From Brevundimonas guildfordensis (GTDB taxonomy: Bacteria; Pseudomonadota; Alphaproteobacteria; Caulobacterales; Caulobacteraceae), in assembly GCF_014836405.1 (NCBI RefSeq), contig NZ_JACSQU010000003.1, forward strand, positions 1-64,000: a stretch of 64,000 nucleotides of DNA. Direction: 5' to 3'. How positions within the stretch are numbered: the first letter of the stretch is position 1; every line of letters begins with the position of its first letter. The notes beneath the pieces were generated by a model. It was not told where the DNA came from. It made no database searches and saw nothing but the letters and a program-made list of their open reading frames with translations. The position numbers were made by a program, and so were the translations under genes. Positions 27,825 to 36,700 of the stretch are shown here, piece after piece.

Positions 27825-27881
27825 GACGCGGCGATTAAGCCATCAGATACGCCGCCGCAACTCACTGTCCGCCCCAGCGCC

Positions 27882-29102
27882 TCAGCCTGCGCGGCGCAGC
27901 GGCAGGTCGCGCCCATAGCTCAGACGCCGCCACAGCCACTCGAACGGCCCCATTGTGAACCGCGACAGCCACATCGGCGACCAGATCAACTGCAGCGCCC
28001 AGACGCCGACGACGATGGCCCACTGCATCGGATAGTCGACCTGGCCAAACAGGCGCGGCCCCCAGGGCATGTAGAAGATCGTCGTCATGATCAGGGTCTG
28101 GGTCAGATAGTTGGTGAAGGCCATCCGCCCCACCGGCGCCAACGCCTTGCGCAGCCAGCCCACGCCCCGCGTCGTCGCCAGGATCAGGGCCGACGCATAG
28201 CCCAGGGTGATGATCAGCGGATAGGACGCCACCGCCATGGCCCAGCCGCCGGTCGCCTCGACCTCCGGTCCGGCCTGGATCTCCATCCACTCCAGCACGC
28301 CCAACACAGCCAGAACGACAGCCCCGCCCGCAATCAGCATCGCATAGACGCGCGTCGGAACCCGACCGTGGAAGAAGCCCGCCTTGAACAGACCCATACC
28401 CAGCATCATCAACGGCATCGTCGAGAACACATACATCAGCAGGCTCATGCCCTGGCTGATCGCCCAGGCCTTCAGGTTCTCGAGCGCCGCGTCGGCCCAG
28501 CCGCTCTGATAGGCCGCAATGGCGGCGGCGACCGCCCCATCCGAGGCCCCGCCGCCGCTCATCGCCTCGGGGAAGTTCGCGGCCAGCAGCATCAGCCCGG
28601 CCTGCAAGGTCGCCAGGGCGACCGTCGCCCCCGCCCCGATCCAGATCAGCCGCTTGGCGGGCATCGACCGCATCATCATCACGAAGAGGCCGGACCAAGC
28701 GTAGAGCAGCAGGATGTCGCCGTACCAGAAGGCTGCGCCGTGGATCAGGCCGAACAGGGCCAGGAAAAGCAGGCGGCGACGCAGGACGCGCTCCTTCGCC
28801 GCATCACCCCCTTCGCCCCCGACAAGGAAGATCGAGACGCCGAACAGCAGGGAAAACAGGGTGACGAACTTTTGGCGGAAAAAGACGGCGACAACCCATT
28901 GCGCCACGCCTGAAGCATTCGCCTCGGCGGGAAAGGGCGAAGGGCCGCTGCTCATCTCGATCGCCATCATCGGCAGGGCGAAGGCCGCCGCGTTGACCGC
29001 CAGAATCCCCAGCACAGCCGCCCCGCGCAGCACGTCCAGCGTGACGATCCGCTGGGCCGCCGCCACTGGCGCAGGCTGCGCCGCCGCGACCTGATCCCTC
29101 AT
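27882..29102 (-). CDS. DUF418/YeiB-type inner-membrane protein
   Basis: A 406-aa polytopic membrane protein with about ten hydrophobic segments. The N-terminal RIVTLDVLRGAAVLGILAVN and the C-terminal GRMAFTNYLTQTLI are the usual signatures of the DUF418 family. Function is unknown; transport or acyl transfer at the membrane has been suggested for the wider group. It is separated from hisS by 57 bases and may be read with it. Confidence 0.85.
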   Translation of the reverse strand: MRDQVAAAQPAPVAAAQRIVTLDVLRGAAVLGILAVNAAAFALPMMAIEMSSGPSPFPAEANASGVAQWVVAVFFRQKFVTLFSLLFGVSIFLVGGEGGDAAKERVLRRRLLFLALFGLIHGAAFWYGDILLLYAWSGLFVMMMRSMPAKRLIWIGAGATVALATLQAGLMLLAANFPEAMSGGGASDGAVAAAIAAYQSGWADAALENLKAWAISQGMSLLMYVFSTMPLMMLGMGLFKAGFFHGRVPTRVYAMLIAGGAVVLAVLGVLEWMEIQAGPEVEATGGWAMAVASYPLIITLGYASALILATTRGVGWLRKALAPVGRMAFTNYLTQTLIMTTIFYMPWGPRLFGQVDYPMQWAIVVGVWALQLIWSPMWLSRFTMGPFEWLWRRLSYGRDLPLRRAG

Positions 29103-29164
29103 GCTCGCCCCGTCTTTTCCGTGAAATACTGGAGGCTTAGGCGGGACCAGTGCGGCAGTTCACG

Positions 29165-29731
29165 TTAAATCCCCGTAACGTCCGGCTCTTGCAGCACGCC
29201 CATCCGGTTCTTGACGACGGGCGCCGGGACAAATCCCAGAAAGGCGACGCACAGCCCGCCCCACAGGGCGTAACTGACGCCCACCATCACCGCCACGGGC
29301 AGGCCCGCGACCCCATAGATCAACAGCGCCGTCTCGATCGCGCCCAAGCCCTGAAGCAGGCTTTGAGAGGCCACGCCCGACAAGGCCGCCATGACCACGG
29401 CCATAACGGTCTGCATCGCCGCCGCCAGCAGGCCGCCGAACACGGTGAAGCGGCAGACCACGCCCAGCCGCGTCGACGGGCGGCCCGTCCTGGCGTGGCT
29501 GTTCAGCAGCAGCCACAAGCCGACCGGCGTGCCGACCAGCCCGACCGCCAGCATCACCAGCCGCCAATCGGTGTCCACGCCCGACCACCAGTTCTCGGGA
29601 GGCCAGATGAACAGGGTCAGGATCACCGGCGGCCAGGCCGCCGCCGCCAGGGCGGCCGGAATCAGGGCGCCCGCGCCGCGCCGCGGCGCCACGCGCTTAA
29701 GGCCCGGCAAGGAAGGCAAGGCGACGGCCAT
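29165..29731 (-). CDS. Hypothetical membrane protein
   Basis: 188 aa with four or five hydrophobic segments and a basic N-terminus; I do not recognise the family. The start ATG shares one base with the stop of the upstream dehydrogenase gene (TGATG), so it is translated from the same mRNA. A longer version starting inside the dehydrogenase gene is possible but unlikely. Confidence 0.7.
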   Translation of the reverse strand: MAVALPSLPGLKRVAPRRGAGALIPAALAAAAWPPVILTLFIWPPENWWSGVDTDWRLVMLAVGLVGTPVGLWLLLNSHARTGRPSTRLGVVCRFTVFGGLLAAAMQTVMAVVMAALSGVASQSLLQGLGAIETALLIYGVAGLPVAVMVGVSYALWGGLCVAFLGFVPAPVVKNRMGVLQEPDVTGI

Positions 29732-30609
29732 CAGCGGGTCGGGACCGGCGTCTCGCCGGAGTAATCGTAGAAGCCGCGGCCGCTCTTCTTGCCCAGCCAA
29801 CCAGCCTCGACATATTTCACCAGCAGCGGACAGGGCCGATATTTGCTGTCGGCCAGGCCCTCGTACAGCACGTTCATGATGGCCAGAGCCACGTCCAGCC
29901 CCATGAAGTCCGCCAGCTCCAGCGGCCCCATCGGATGGTTGGCGCCCAGCTTCAGCGCCTTGTCGATCGAGGCCACGTCGCCGACGCCCTCGTACAGCAC
30001 ATAGACCGCCTCGTTCATCATCGGCACCAGGATGCGGTTGACGATGAAGGCCGGGAAGTCTTCGGATTCCGTCGTGATCTTGCCCAGGCTCTCGGCGAAG
30101 GCGATCGCCGCCTCGAAAGTCGAGGCTGAGGTGGCGATGCCGCGCACCAGTTCGACCAGCTTCATCGTCGGCGCCGGCTTCATGAAGTGCAGGCCGATGA
30201 AGCGCTCAGGCCTGTCCGTCACCGACGCCAGGCGCGTGATGGAGATCGACGAGGTATTGGACGCAAGCAGCGCATCAGGCCCCAGCAGCGGCGTCAGCTC
30301 GGTAAAGACGCCCTTCTTGACGGCTTCATCCTCAGACGCGGCCTCGATGACCAGATCGGCCTTGGCCGCCTCGGCGAGCGTCGTCACGGTGGTGATGCGC
30401 TGAAGCGCCGCCTGGGCCTCCGCCTCGGTCGACAGTCCGCGCGCCGCGCGTCGCGCCAGGCTGGCCGCGATCTCGCCCAGAGCCAGGGTCACCCGATCCG
30501 ACGCAATGTCGTACAGCTTCACCTCATAGCCGCCGGCGGCCACCACCTGAGCGATGCCCGAACCCATTTGCCCGGCGCCGATGACGGCGACTGTCCTGAT
30601 GGTGGTCAT
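29731..30609 (-). CDS. 3-Hydroxybutyryl-CoA dehydrogenase
   Basis: Interconverts 3-hydroxybutyryl-CoA and acetoacetyl-CoA with NAD(P). 292 aa, single-domain HAD family: N-terminal GAGQMGSGIAQ, SNTSSISIT, the catalytic His in GLHFMKPAP and the C-terminal NHPMGPLELADFMGLD. It may serve butyrate/PHA or fatty-acid turnover; a PHA depolymerase gene lies 23 kb away. Translationally coupled to the small membrane protein downstream. Confidence 0.92.
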   Translation of the reverse strand: MTTIRTVAVIGAGQMGSGIAQVVAAGGYEVKLYDIASDRVTLALGEIAASLARRAARGLSTEAEAQAALQRITTVTTLAEAAKADLVIEAASEDEAVKKGVFTELTPLLGPDALLASNTSSISITRLASVTDRPERFIGLHFMKPAPTMKLVELVRGIATSASTFEAAIAFAESLGKITTESEDFPAFIVNRILVPMMNEAVYVLYEGVGDVASIDKALKLGANHPMGPLELADFMGLDVALAIMNVLYEGLADSKYRPCPLLVKYVEAGWLGKKSGRGFYDYSGETPVPTR

Positions 30610-30746
30610 GAATTACGCGTAGAATACCGTCCGCCAGGGACCTGTCGTGGGCACCTTAGGAGCCCGCTCGCGCCGCGCAAGGGCGGAAATGGGCTTCGGC
30701 CGCCGTTTCCGCGCCTGCGTGGCTTCGGTTCAACGGCGAATGCGCC

Positions 30747-31052
30747 TCAGCCCAGGGACATGATCAGCATGGGCGCGACCGAGCGGTTGAACAGCACGCT
30801 CAGGAACTGCAGCGCCAACAGGGCGATGATCGGCGTGATGTCGATGCCGCCCAGCGGCGGCACCACGCGCTGGATAGGGCCCAGGATCGGGCGGGTCACC
30901 GTGTCCAGCACATAGGCGATCTGACCAACGAAACGGTTGCGCGGATTGACCACGTCAAAGGCGAACAGCCAGCTCAGGATCGCCGAGGCGATGATGCACC
31001 AGATCATCAAGGTGACGACGGCGTTCACCAGCCAGACAAGGGCGAAACCCAT
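30747..31052 (-). CDS. YggT-family membrane protein
   Basis: A 101-aa protein with two hydrophobic segments and the family sequence DTVTRPILGPIQRVVPPLGGIDITP. YggT proteins are small inner-membrane proteins linked to osmotic stress and, in some bacteria, to cell division; the exact role is unknown. The gene stands alone between a dehydrogenase gene and tRNA-Ala. Confidence 0.88.
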   Translation of the reverse strand: MGFALVWLVNAVVTLMIWCIIASAILSWLFAFDVVNPRNRFVGQIAYVLDTVTRPILGPIQRVVPPLGGIDITPIIALLALQFLSVLFNRSVAPMLIMSLG

Positions 31053-31125
31053 GAGAAACTCCTGCTTCGTTCACGCCGCTTCTAGCGGCCCGGTCGCCGA
31101 TCGCCAAGGATTCGTGCGCGGCCCG

Positions 31126-31153
31126 TTGACACGCCCCCTTTGTCCCTTCTATT
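31126..31153 (+). promoter_or_regulatory. Promoter of tRNA-Ala
   Basis: Perfect -35 TTGACA (31126-31131), a 16-base spacer and TCTATT (31148-31153, 4 of 6 matches). It would start transcription about 15 bases before the tRNA. Confidence 0.65.
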
Positions 31154-31174
31154 TCCCGCGCCTGCCTGTCGGTC

Positions 31175-31250
<76 letters not shown>

Positions 31251-31355
31251 GGCAGCGCCCCTATGCAATGGCGGATATCGCCGACGCGCAGGGGTTGGCG
31301 GCGCTGCGGCAACCCCTTGGAAAACCGGGCGTTCATCATGGCCACAGGACGCGCC

Positions 31356-31589
31356 ATGACCTTTACCCAGCTCGACCCGCCTCTTCCGATCCACGTTCAG
31401 GACAAGGGGGCCGGATACGCTTTCGCCGTTATCGATTATGGCCAGGAGCATAACCTGATCTGGGTCACCGCCATCAATGAGAGCGGCGAGATCTGGTGCG
31501 CGCCCAATCCCCAGGTCAGGATGATGGCCAACTGGACCATGGGACGTCGAAAACCGGAGACCAAAACCCCGGACGGCTGCGCCCCCTAA
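31356..31589 (+). CDS. Small conserved protein of unknown function
   Basis: 77 aa starting at an ATG with AGGA upstream; another ATG 18 bases earlier is possible. The core [21 protein letters not shown] and the ending [15 protein letters not shown] match a small protein that I believe is widespread in Proteobacteria and often has a WTxPNPEVRxxxNWTxGR ending; it has no known function. The tRNA-Ala directly upstream may supply part of its transcription. Confidence 0.7.
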   Translation: MTFTQLDPPLPIHVQDKGAGYAFAVIDYGQEHNLIWVTAINESGEIWCAPNPQVRMMANWTMGRRKPETKTPDGCAP

Positions 31590-31599
31590 CCCCGGGGGG

Positions 31600-32619
31600 T
31601 CAATTCTCGCGGTAGAAGTTGCAGTACCAGTCGACGAAGCGGGCGACGCCCTCTTCCACCGGGGTGGAGGGCGCATAGTCGAGCGCGGCCAGAGTGTCGG
31701 TGACGTCCGCCTCGGTGTCAGCCACGTCACCGTCCTGCATGGGCATCAGGTTCAGCTTGGCCTTGCGGCCCAGCTTGGCCCCCAGCACCTCGATGTAGCG
31801 CATCAGCGGCACGGGCTGGCCTGCGCCCAGGTTCAGGATGCGCCAGGGGGCGACGCCGCTGGTCGCCGGATTGGGCGCGGTCGCGTCCCACGTCGGGTCA
31901 ATGGCGGCAGGCCGGTCCAAGGCGGCGACCACCCCCGTGACGATGTCGTCGACATAGGTGAAGTCGCGGCTCATGCGCCCCTCGCCATACACGTCGATCG
32001 CCTCGTCCTTCAGGATGGCGCGGGTGAATTTGAACAGGGCCATGTCGGGCCGGCCCCACGGTCCGTAGACGGTGAAGAAGCGCAAGCCGGTCGCCGGAAA
32101 GCCGAACAGGTGAGCGTAGGAGTGGGCCATGGCCTCATTGGCCAGCTTGGTCGCCGCGTAGACGGTCAGCGGATGATCCGCCGGTTGCCGCACCGAGAAC
32201 GGCAGGGCCCGATTGGCCCCGAACACCGAACTGGTTGACGCGTAGACGAGGTTCGAGGCGCTGACCGCGCGGCAGCCCTCCAGGATGCTGAGGAAGCCGA
32301 CGACGTTGGAATCGACGTAGGTCTCGGGCGCTTCCAGGCTGTAGCGGACGCCGGCCTGGGCGGCGAGGTGCACCACCCGGCCCGGCTGATGCTCGGCGAA
32401 CAGAGCGGCCACGCCGTTGCGGTCGGCCAGTTCCAGCGTGTGGTGGCGATAGTTCGGATAGGCCTGGAGCTGAGCCAGGCGCGCCTGCTTCAGCGCCGGG
32501 TCGTAATAGGCGTTGAGGTTGTCCAGGCCGATCACGCGCTCGCCCCGCTCCAGCAGGCGCCGTGCGGTGTGGAAGCCAATGAAGCCGGCGGAGCCGGTGA
32601 CGAGGACGGGATCGCTCAT
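31600..32619 (-). CDS. UDP-glucuronate 4-epimerase-like NAD-dependent sugar epimerase
   Basis: An extended short-chain dehydrogenase of 339 aa. The NAD motif GSAGFIGFHTARRL is at the N-terminus, the active-site serine region is YASTSSVFG and the catalytic pair YAATK. The RFFTVYGPWGRPDMALFKF block is characteristic of UDP-glucuronate 4-epimerases (CapI/LspL), which make UDP-galacturonate for surface polysaccharide. No polysaccharide genes adjoin, so the substrate is inferred from sequence type alone. Confidence 0.85.
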   Translation of the reverse strand: MSDPVLVTGSAGFIGFHTARRLLERGERVIGLDNLNAYYDPALKQARLAQLQAYPNYRHHTLELADRNGVAALFAEHQPGRVVHLAAQAGVRYSLEAPETYVDSNVVGFLSILEGCRAVSASNLVYASTSSVFGANRALPFSVRQPADHPLTVYAATKLANEAMAHSYAHLFGFPATGLRFFTVYGPWGRPDMALFKFTRAILKDEAIDVYGEGRMSRDFTYVDDIVTGVVAALDRPAAIDPTWDATAPNPATSGVAPWRILNLGAGQPVPLMRYIEVLGAKLGRKAKLNLMPMQDGDVADTEADVTDTLAALDYAPSTPVEEGVARFVDWYCNFYREN

Positions 32620-32667
32620 GATCGGCTGCGATAGACGGTCGCGCGCCCGGACGCCAGCGTCCGCACC

Positions 32668-34554
32668 CTAGGGCAAGGCCTCGGCCACGGCCGGCGACGG
32701 GGCCAGGACCTGCGCCGACAGATTCAACCCGACGCCGCCGATCAGGCAGGCGACCGCGACCAACAGGACCCAACGCGAGGCCGCCGCGCCGGGGGCCAGC
32801 GGCCGCGCGAACGCCAGGATCAGCAGGGCGATCAGGGCGAGCGCGCCCGGCAGGTCCATCCCCACGCCCAGGAAAACGAAATGGCCGATCCCGGCTAGCC
32901 AGGCCCCGCCCAGCACGGTGGCGACGGCGGCCGGCGCTAGGCCGAGGGGGCGCGACAGAGCGGGGTCGATCAGCGCCGCTAGCGCCGCCGCACCCGTCGC
33001 CAGCAGCGCCGGCCAGACGAACAGCAGGGCCGCCTCAGGCGCCGCGCCTTGCAGGACGCAACCGAAGACGAAGACGATCGCGATCAGGCCCAGCCACCCG
33101 CCCCAGGGCGACCGCTCGGCCCGCCCCGGCCACAGCGACAAGGCGACGGCGACGATGCCGAGCGCCAGGAGCTCCCGGCTGAAACCGCCGAGGATCAATA
33201 CGACGGCAGTCATGACGGCAAACGTTGCGCCTGTCGCCAGCGGTCGCGCGCGGCGGGCGCCGGCCAAGAGAAGCAGCGCCAAAGCGGCAATCGCGAGAGC
33301 GGCCCCGGCCTCCATCCACGGCAGGCGGCGCAGCAGGGTGTAATAGACGTCGGGCGAGGCGGCGCGGCTCGACATCGGCCCGGCCAGAAGGCGCGCCGCC
33401 TGCAGCAGGATGACGCCGCCGGTCAGGAACCACAGCCCGTCCAGCACGCCCAGGCCCGCCTGGGTCGCCGTCAGCCCGGCGCGGCGCCGCGCACGCCAGG
33501 CGGCGAAACCGCCCATCGCCGCCGCCAGAGCCAGCAGGACCCAGCCCGCCGCCTGCGTATGCGCAATCATCAAGCGGCCGAAGACGTCGGAATAGACCAG
33601 ATTCTCGCCCTTGGCCGGCAGGCTCGGCGCGCGGAGCAAGGCGTCGGCCGCCTCCAGGGCCTGGGAGCCCAGATGCTGGACCGCGCCCCGGTCGAGATTG
33701 GCGGGCGTGGCGTTGGCGGCGTGATATTGATCCGGCCGGCCGATGAAGGCCAGGTTCAACCCGCCGATCCCCCGGTCCTTGGGCACGGTGAAGTCGGTGC
33801 CGTTGGGCATCCGCTCATACATGAAGGCGGCGATGGAGGTGGCGGTGGTCCCGCCGTCAGACCGGGCCGCCGCACGGCGGAACAGCTGGACGGTCGGCCC
33901 GGCCTCGCGTCCGGTCTCGAACATAGCGGCGCGGCCGCCCCCGCCGCGCGCCTCCAAGTTGACCACGGCCCCGATGCGGTCGCGCAAGGGATGACCGCCG
34001 AAGAAGACCCGCGCTCCGTCCAGGCCCAGTTCCTCCGCATCGGTCAGCAGGACGATGAGGTCGCGCTCGGCCGGGCCGCGCGCCTTGATCGCCCGCACCG
34101 CCTCCAGAATGGCGGCGACCCCGGCGGAATCGTCGGCCGCGCCCGGCGAGCCGACCACAGTGTCGTAGTGGGCCATCAGCATGACGGCGGGCTGTTCGCG
34201 ATCCTTGCCCGGCAAGACGCCGATCAGATTGACCGCCTGATTGTTCGCCGCCGCCGGGTCGCCGCCTGCGCGCTCCAGCCGCTTGACCGAGGCAGGCGAC
34301 AGCGGTCCGGCCTGCTCGCTGACCTCAAGCCCCAGCAGCGTCAAGCGGGCGCTGAGATAGGCGCGGACGCGCGCGTGTTCGGCGGAGCCGACGGGGTGCG
34401 GAGCGCGCGCGATCTGTTCGATGTCGGTCATGGCCCGCGCGGCCGAGAAGGCGACGGCCGGCGTGTCCGCCGATCGCGGCTTCGGCGCCTGGGTGGTCCA
34501 CACCGCCAGCAAGAGGGCGAGCGTCAGCGATCCAAACAGCAGGCCCAGCCGCAT
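32668..34554 (-). CDS. M28-family zinc peptidase with C-terminal membrane domain
   Basis: 628 aa. An N-terminal membrane anchor is followed by an M28 aminopeptidase domain (about 40-300): zinc ligands in MAHYDTV, AADDSAG, TDAEELGLDG, NLEARG and DQYHAANAT are all present. Residues from about 330 on form eight or so hydrophobic segments. The peptidase domain is predicted to face the periplasm. Similar fusions occur in Caulobacterales; the substrate is unknown. Confidence 0.87.
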   Translation of the reverse strand: MRLGLLFGSLTLALLLAVWTTQAPKPRSADTPAVAFSAARAMTDIEQIARAPHPVGSAEHARVRAYLSARLTLLGLEVSEQAGPLSPASVKRLERAGGDPAAANNQAVNLIGVLPGKDREQPAVMLMAHYDTVVGSPGAADDSAGVAAILEAVRAIKARGPAERDLIVLLTDAEELGLDGARVFFGGHPLRDRIGAVVNLEARGGGGRAAMFETGREAGPTVQLFRRAAARSDGGTTATSIAAFMYERMPNGTDFTVPKDRGIGGLNLAFIGRPDQYHAANATPANLDRGAVQHLGSQALEAADALLRAPSLPAKGENLVYSDVFGRLMIAHTQAAGWVLLALAAAMGGFAAWRARRRAGLTATQAGLGVLDGLWFLTGGVILLQAARLLAGPMSSRAASPDVYYTLLRRLPWMEAGAALAIAALALLLLAGARRARPLATGATFAVMTAVVLILGGFSRELLALGIVAVALSLWPGRAERSPWGGWLGLIAIVFVFGCVLQGAAPEAALLFVWPALLATGAAALAALIDPALSRPLGLAPAAVATVLGGAWLAGIGHFVFLGVGMDLPGALALIALLILAFARPLAPGAAASRWVLLVAVACLIGGVGLNLSAQVLAPSPAVAEALP

Positions 34555-34632
34555 GAGAAATCCTCCCCGATCCGTCCGGCAGTAGGACCAAGCAAAGCCC
34601 GGATGGCAAGAGGGCGGCGGAAGGCCCGCTCG

Positions 34633-35445
34633 TTAGGCCGCCCGGCGATAGGCCGAGGGCGACTTCACATAAAGGCCGCGGCGCCCCGCCACCGGCCTGA
34701 AGGCGACGCTGTCGCCGTCAGGGCGCTCGTCCAGCCCCAGGAACAGGCAGCCGTCGTCGACTAGACGCCGCTCAAGGCCCTCCAGCAGGCGAGGCCGGCG
34801 CTCGGGCGTCATATCGGTCAGCACATGACGGCAGAAGATGATGTCGAAGCGCGCTTCATCGCCCGGCTGATCCAACAAATTGGCGCGCTTGAAGGTGATC
34901 GCAGCGCGCAGCTCCGGCAGCGCGCGCCATTGGTCGTCGACCTGCTCGAACCAGCGCAGCATGGTCCGCGCCGACAGGCCGCGCTGAATCTCGAAGGAGC
35001 TGTAGAGTCCCGACATGGCCTTCTCGATCGCCTGGCGCGACAGATCGGTGGCGACCACTTCGACCCGCGCTCCGGCCTCAAGGGCCGCAATGGCCAGGGA
35101 GTAGGCCTCCTGCCCCGCGCCCGCGCCCGCCGACCAGATTCGCACCGGCCCGCCGCGCGCGGCCGTCAGGGCCGGCAAGAGTTCGCGCTCCAACACTTCG
35201 AAAGCCGCCCGGTTGCGACGGAACCAGGTCTCGCTGTTGAGCAGGGCTTCGATCACCCCCCAGCCGAGCGACGCCACCGGTCGGCCCCACAGGCTGGCCA
35301 GCATGGCCTCGACGTTGTGATAGCCCTCGCGACGCGCGACCGGCCCCAGCCGATGTTCGGCCAGTTGCATCCGCTCTCGCGACAGGCGGTATCCCGCGCG
35401 CGAGGCCAGCAGAGCTTGAAGGCGGTCGAAATCCTCCGGCGTCAT
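34633..35445 (-). CDS. cheR: CheR-type protein-glutamate methyltransferase
   Basis: Uses S-adenosylmethionine to methylate chemoreceptors. 270 aa: an all-alpha N-terminal domain (1-75) and a methyltransferase domain with IWSAGAGAGQEAYSLAI and FDIIFCRHVLTDM. The canonical SCSTGEE-type motif is replaced by AGAGAGQE. It overlaps the upstream cheY gene by four bases. No receptor, CheA or CheB is present, so a role outside classical chemotaxis, near the ChpT phosphorelay, is possible. Confidence 0.85.
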   Translation of the reverse strand: MTPEDFDRLQALLASRAGYRLSRERMQLAEHRLGPVARREGYHNVEAMLASLWGRPVASLGWGVIEALLNSETWFRRNRAAFEVLERELLPALTAARGGPVRIWSAGAGAGQEAYSLAIAALEAGARVEVVATDLSRQAIEKAMSGLYSSFEIQRGLSARTMLRWFEQVDDQWRALPELRAAITFKRANLLDQPGDEARFDIIFCRHVLTDMTPERRPRLLEGLERRLVDDGCLFLGLDERPDGDSVAFRPVAGRRGLYVKSPSAYRRAA

Positions 35446-35834
35446 GACGGCGACTGAATCACTCCCACTTCGGCGAGCTTGGATTGCAGAATGTCGCCGT
35501 CGAAAGGCTTCATAACATATTCGTCGGCCCCGGCGGACAGGGCTTCGGCGATGCGGTCGGGGCGCGTCTCGACCGAACAGAACAACACCTTGGGCCTGCG
35601 CCCGTCCGGCAGGGCGCGCAGGCGGCTCAGAAAGGTCAGCCCGTCCATGATCGGCATCTGCCAGTCCAGCAGCACCACGTCCGGCATAGCCGCGACGCAG
35701 GCCTCCAGCGCCTCGGCGCCGTCAGCCGCCTCTTGCACCTCAAAGGCGAGATCCTCGAGGATGCGCCGCGCCACCTTGCGGATGATCCGGCTGTCATCGA
35801 CGATCAGGCAGGCTTTAGGGTCCACGGGACTCAT
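35442..35834 (-). CDS. Single-domain response regulator, CheY type
   Basis: 130 aa, receiver domain only. Acid pocket Asp13/Asp14 (IVDDS), phospho-acceptor Asp57 (LLDWQMP), the conserved Ser/Thr in LFCSV and Lys in VMKPFDG are all present, so it should be phosphorylatable. It lies between chpT and cheR, with a four-base overlap to cheR. Its kinase and output partner are not in the window. Confidence 0.9.
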   Translation of the reverse strand: MSPVDPKACLIVDDSRIIRKVARRILEDLAFEVQEAADGAEALEACVAAMPDVVLLDWQMPIMDGLTFLSRLRALPDGRRPKVLFCSVETRPDRIAEALSAGADEYVMKPFDGDILQSKLAEVGVIQSPS

Positions 35835-35903
35835 TCTCGCTAAAGGCGAATAACGACGATATTCGCGCCAGAATGGTCTGACGGCGGTTAATGTAAGGTT
35901 GGC

Positions 35904-36623
35904 TCAGTCCGCCAGAGGCAGGCGCGCGATCAGGGCGACGCGGCCGTCCTCGACCGTCGTCTCGAGCCGTCCGCCGGCGTCGCAAGCCGTCAGCCACAGC
36001 CAGTAGGGCTGGATCCACTGCCCGGCCAGACCCTCGGTCAGGCGCTCGCCCGTCAGCCCGGTCAGAGCCTCGGCCTTGAGCCGCGCGCGCGCACCCTCGG
36101 CCGAACCGATCAAAATCAGCTGGCCGCCTTCGCGGCGCACGGCCACCGTCGCCGCTCCGCCCATCGGCAGGGCGCCGACCGTGAGGTAAGCCAAGTTGAG
36201 CAGGGCGCGCGCCTGAAGCTTGGTGAAGACCTCCTCGCCGACGCGCCAGTCCAACGTCGCCCGCCCGCCGTCGGTCAGGCCCGTCAGCAGGCCATGCAGC
36301 TCCGCGCCGGAAAACTGCTCGCTGGAGGTCGCCGCGCCGAAGGCCACGCGGGCGAAATGGACCAACGCCACCATCTTGGCCGCGCTCTGGCGGATCAGCC
36401 CCAGAGCGTCGTCGCGCATGTCCTGGGCGCTGGGGTCGTCCAGCAGGTCCAGGCCCGACATGACCGCGCCCGCAGGACTGATGAAGTCGTGGCACAGCTT
36501 GGCGGCGATGAAGGCAGCCAATTCGGCCCCATCGACAGGCAGGCTGGCGGCGGGCAAGGCGTCCGCAGGCAGGTCGGCGATGGAGGGCTCTGAAGTCAGG
36601 TCGGACACGGCGTTCGGAGGCAT
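35904..36623 (-). CDS. chpT: ChpT-type histidine phosphotransferase
   Basis: In Caulobacter, ChpT passes phosphate from CckA to CtrA and CpdR, controlling the cell cycle. The protein has the dimerisation helices with phospho-acceptor His in KLCHDFISPAGAV (about residue 45) and a degenerate, non-ATP-binding kinase-like C-terminal domain. The start is uncertain: an ATG at 36683 would add 20 residues but these cover a perfect inverted repeat and leave almost no room for the divergent cysQ promoter, so I prefer the later ATG. Neighbouring CheY and CheR may belong to the same signalling unit. Confidence 0.85.
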   Translation of the reverse strand: MPPNAVSDLTSEPSIADLPADALPAASLPVDGAELAAFIAAKLCHDFISPAGAVMSGLDLLDDPSAQDMRDDALGLIRQSAAKMVALVHFARVAFGAATSSEQFSGAELHGLLTGLTDGGRATLDWRVGEEVFTKLQARALLNLAYLTVGALPMGGAATVAVRREGGQLILIGSAEGARARLKAEALTGLTGERLTEGLAGQWIQPYWLWLTACDAGGRLETTVEDGRVALIARLPLAD

Positions 36624-36659
36624 GGTTTGCAAAAGGTTAAGGCCAAGGTGGCCTGATTT

Positions 36660-36678
36660 GCCGGTTCTTGAAACCGGC
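36660..36678. promoter_or_regulatory. Inverted repeat between chpT and cysQ
   Basis: GCCGGTT-N5-AACCGGC, a perfect 7-bp inverted repeat in the 77-base divergent gap. It could be a protein-binding site for one or both genes. No known regulator is recognised. Confidence 0.35.
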
Positions 36679-36700
36679 TGCATGGGGTATCCCGTGCGGC

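Noticed and set aside
36624..36683. Longer ChpT start.
   Set aside because: It would cover a perfect inverted repeat and leave 17 bases for two divergent promoters; kept only as an alternative.
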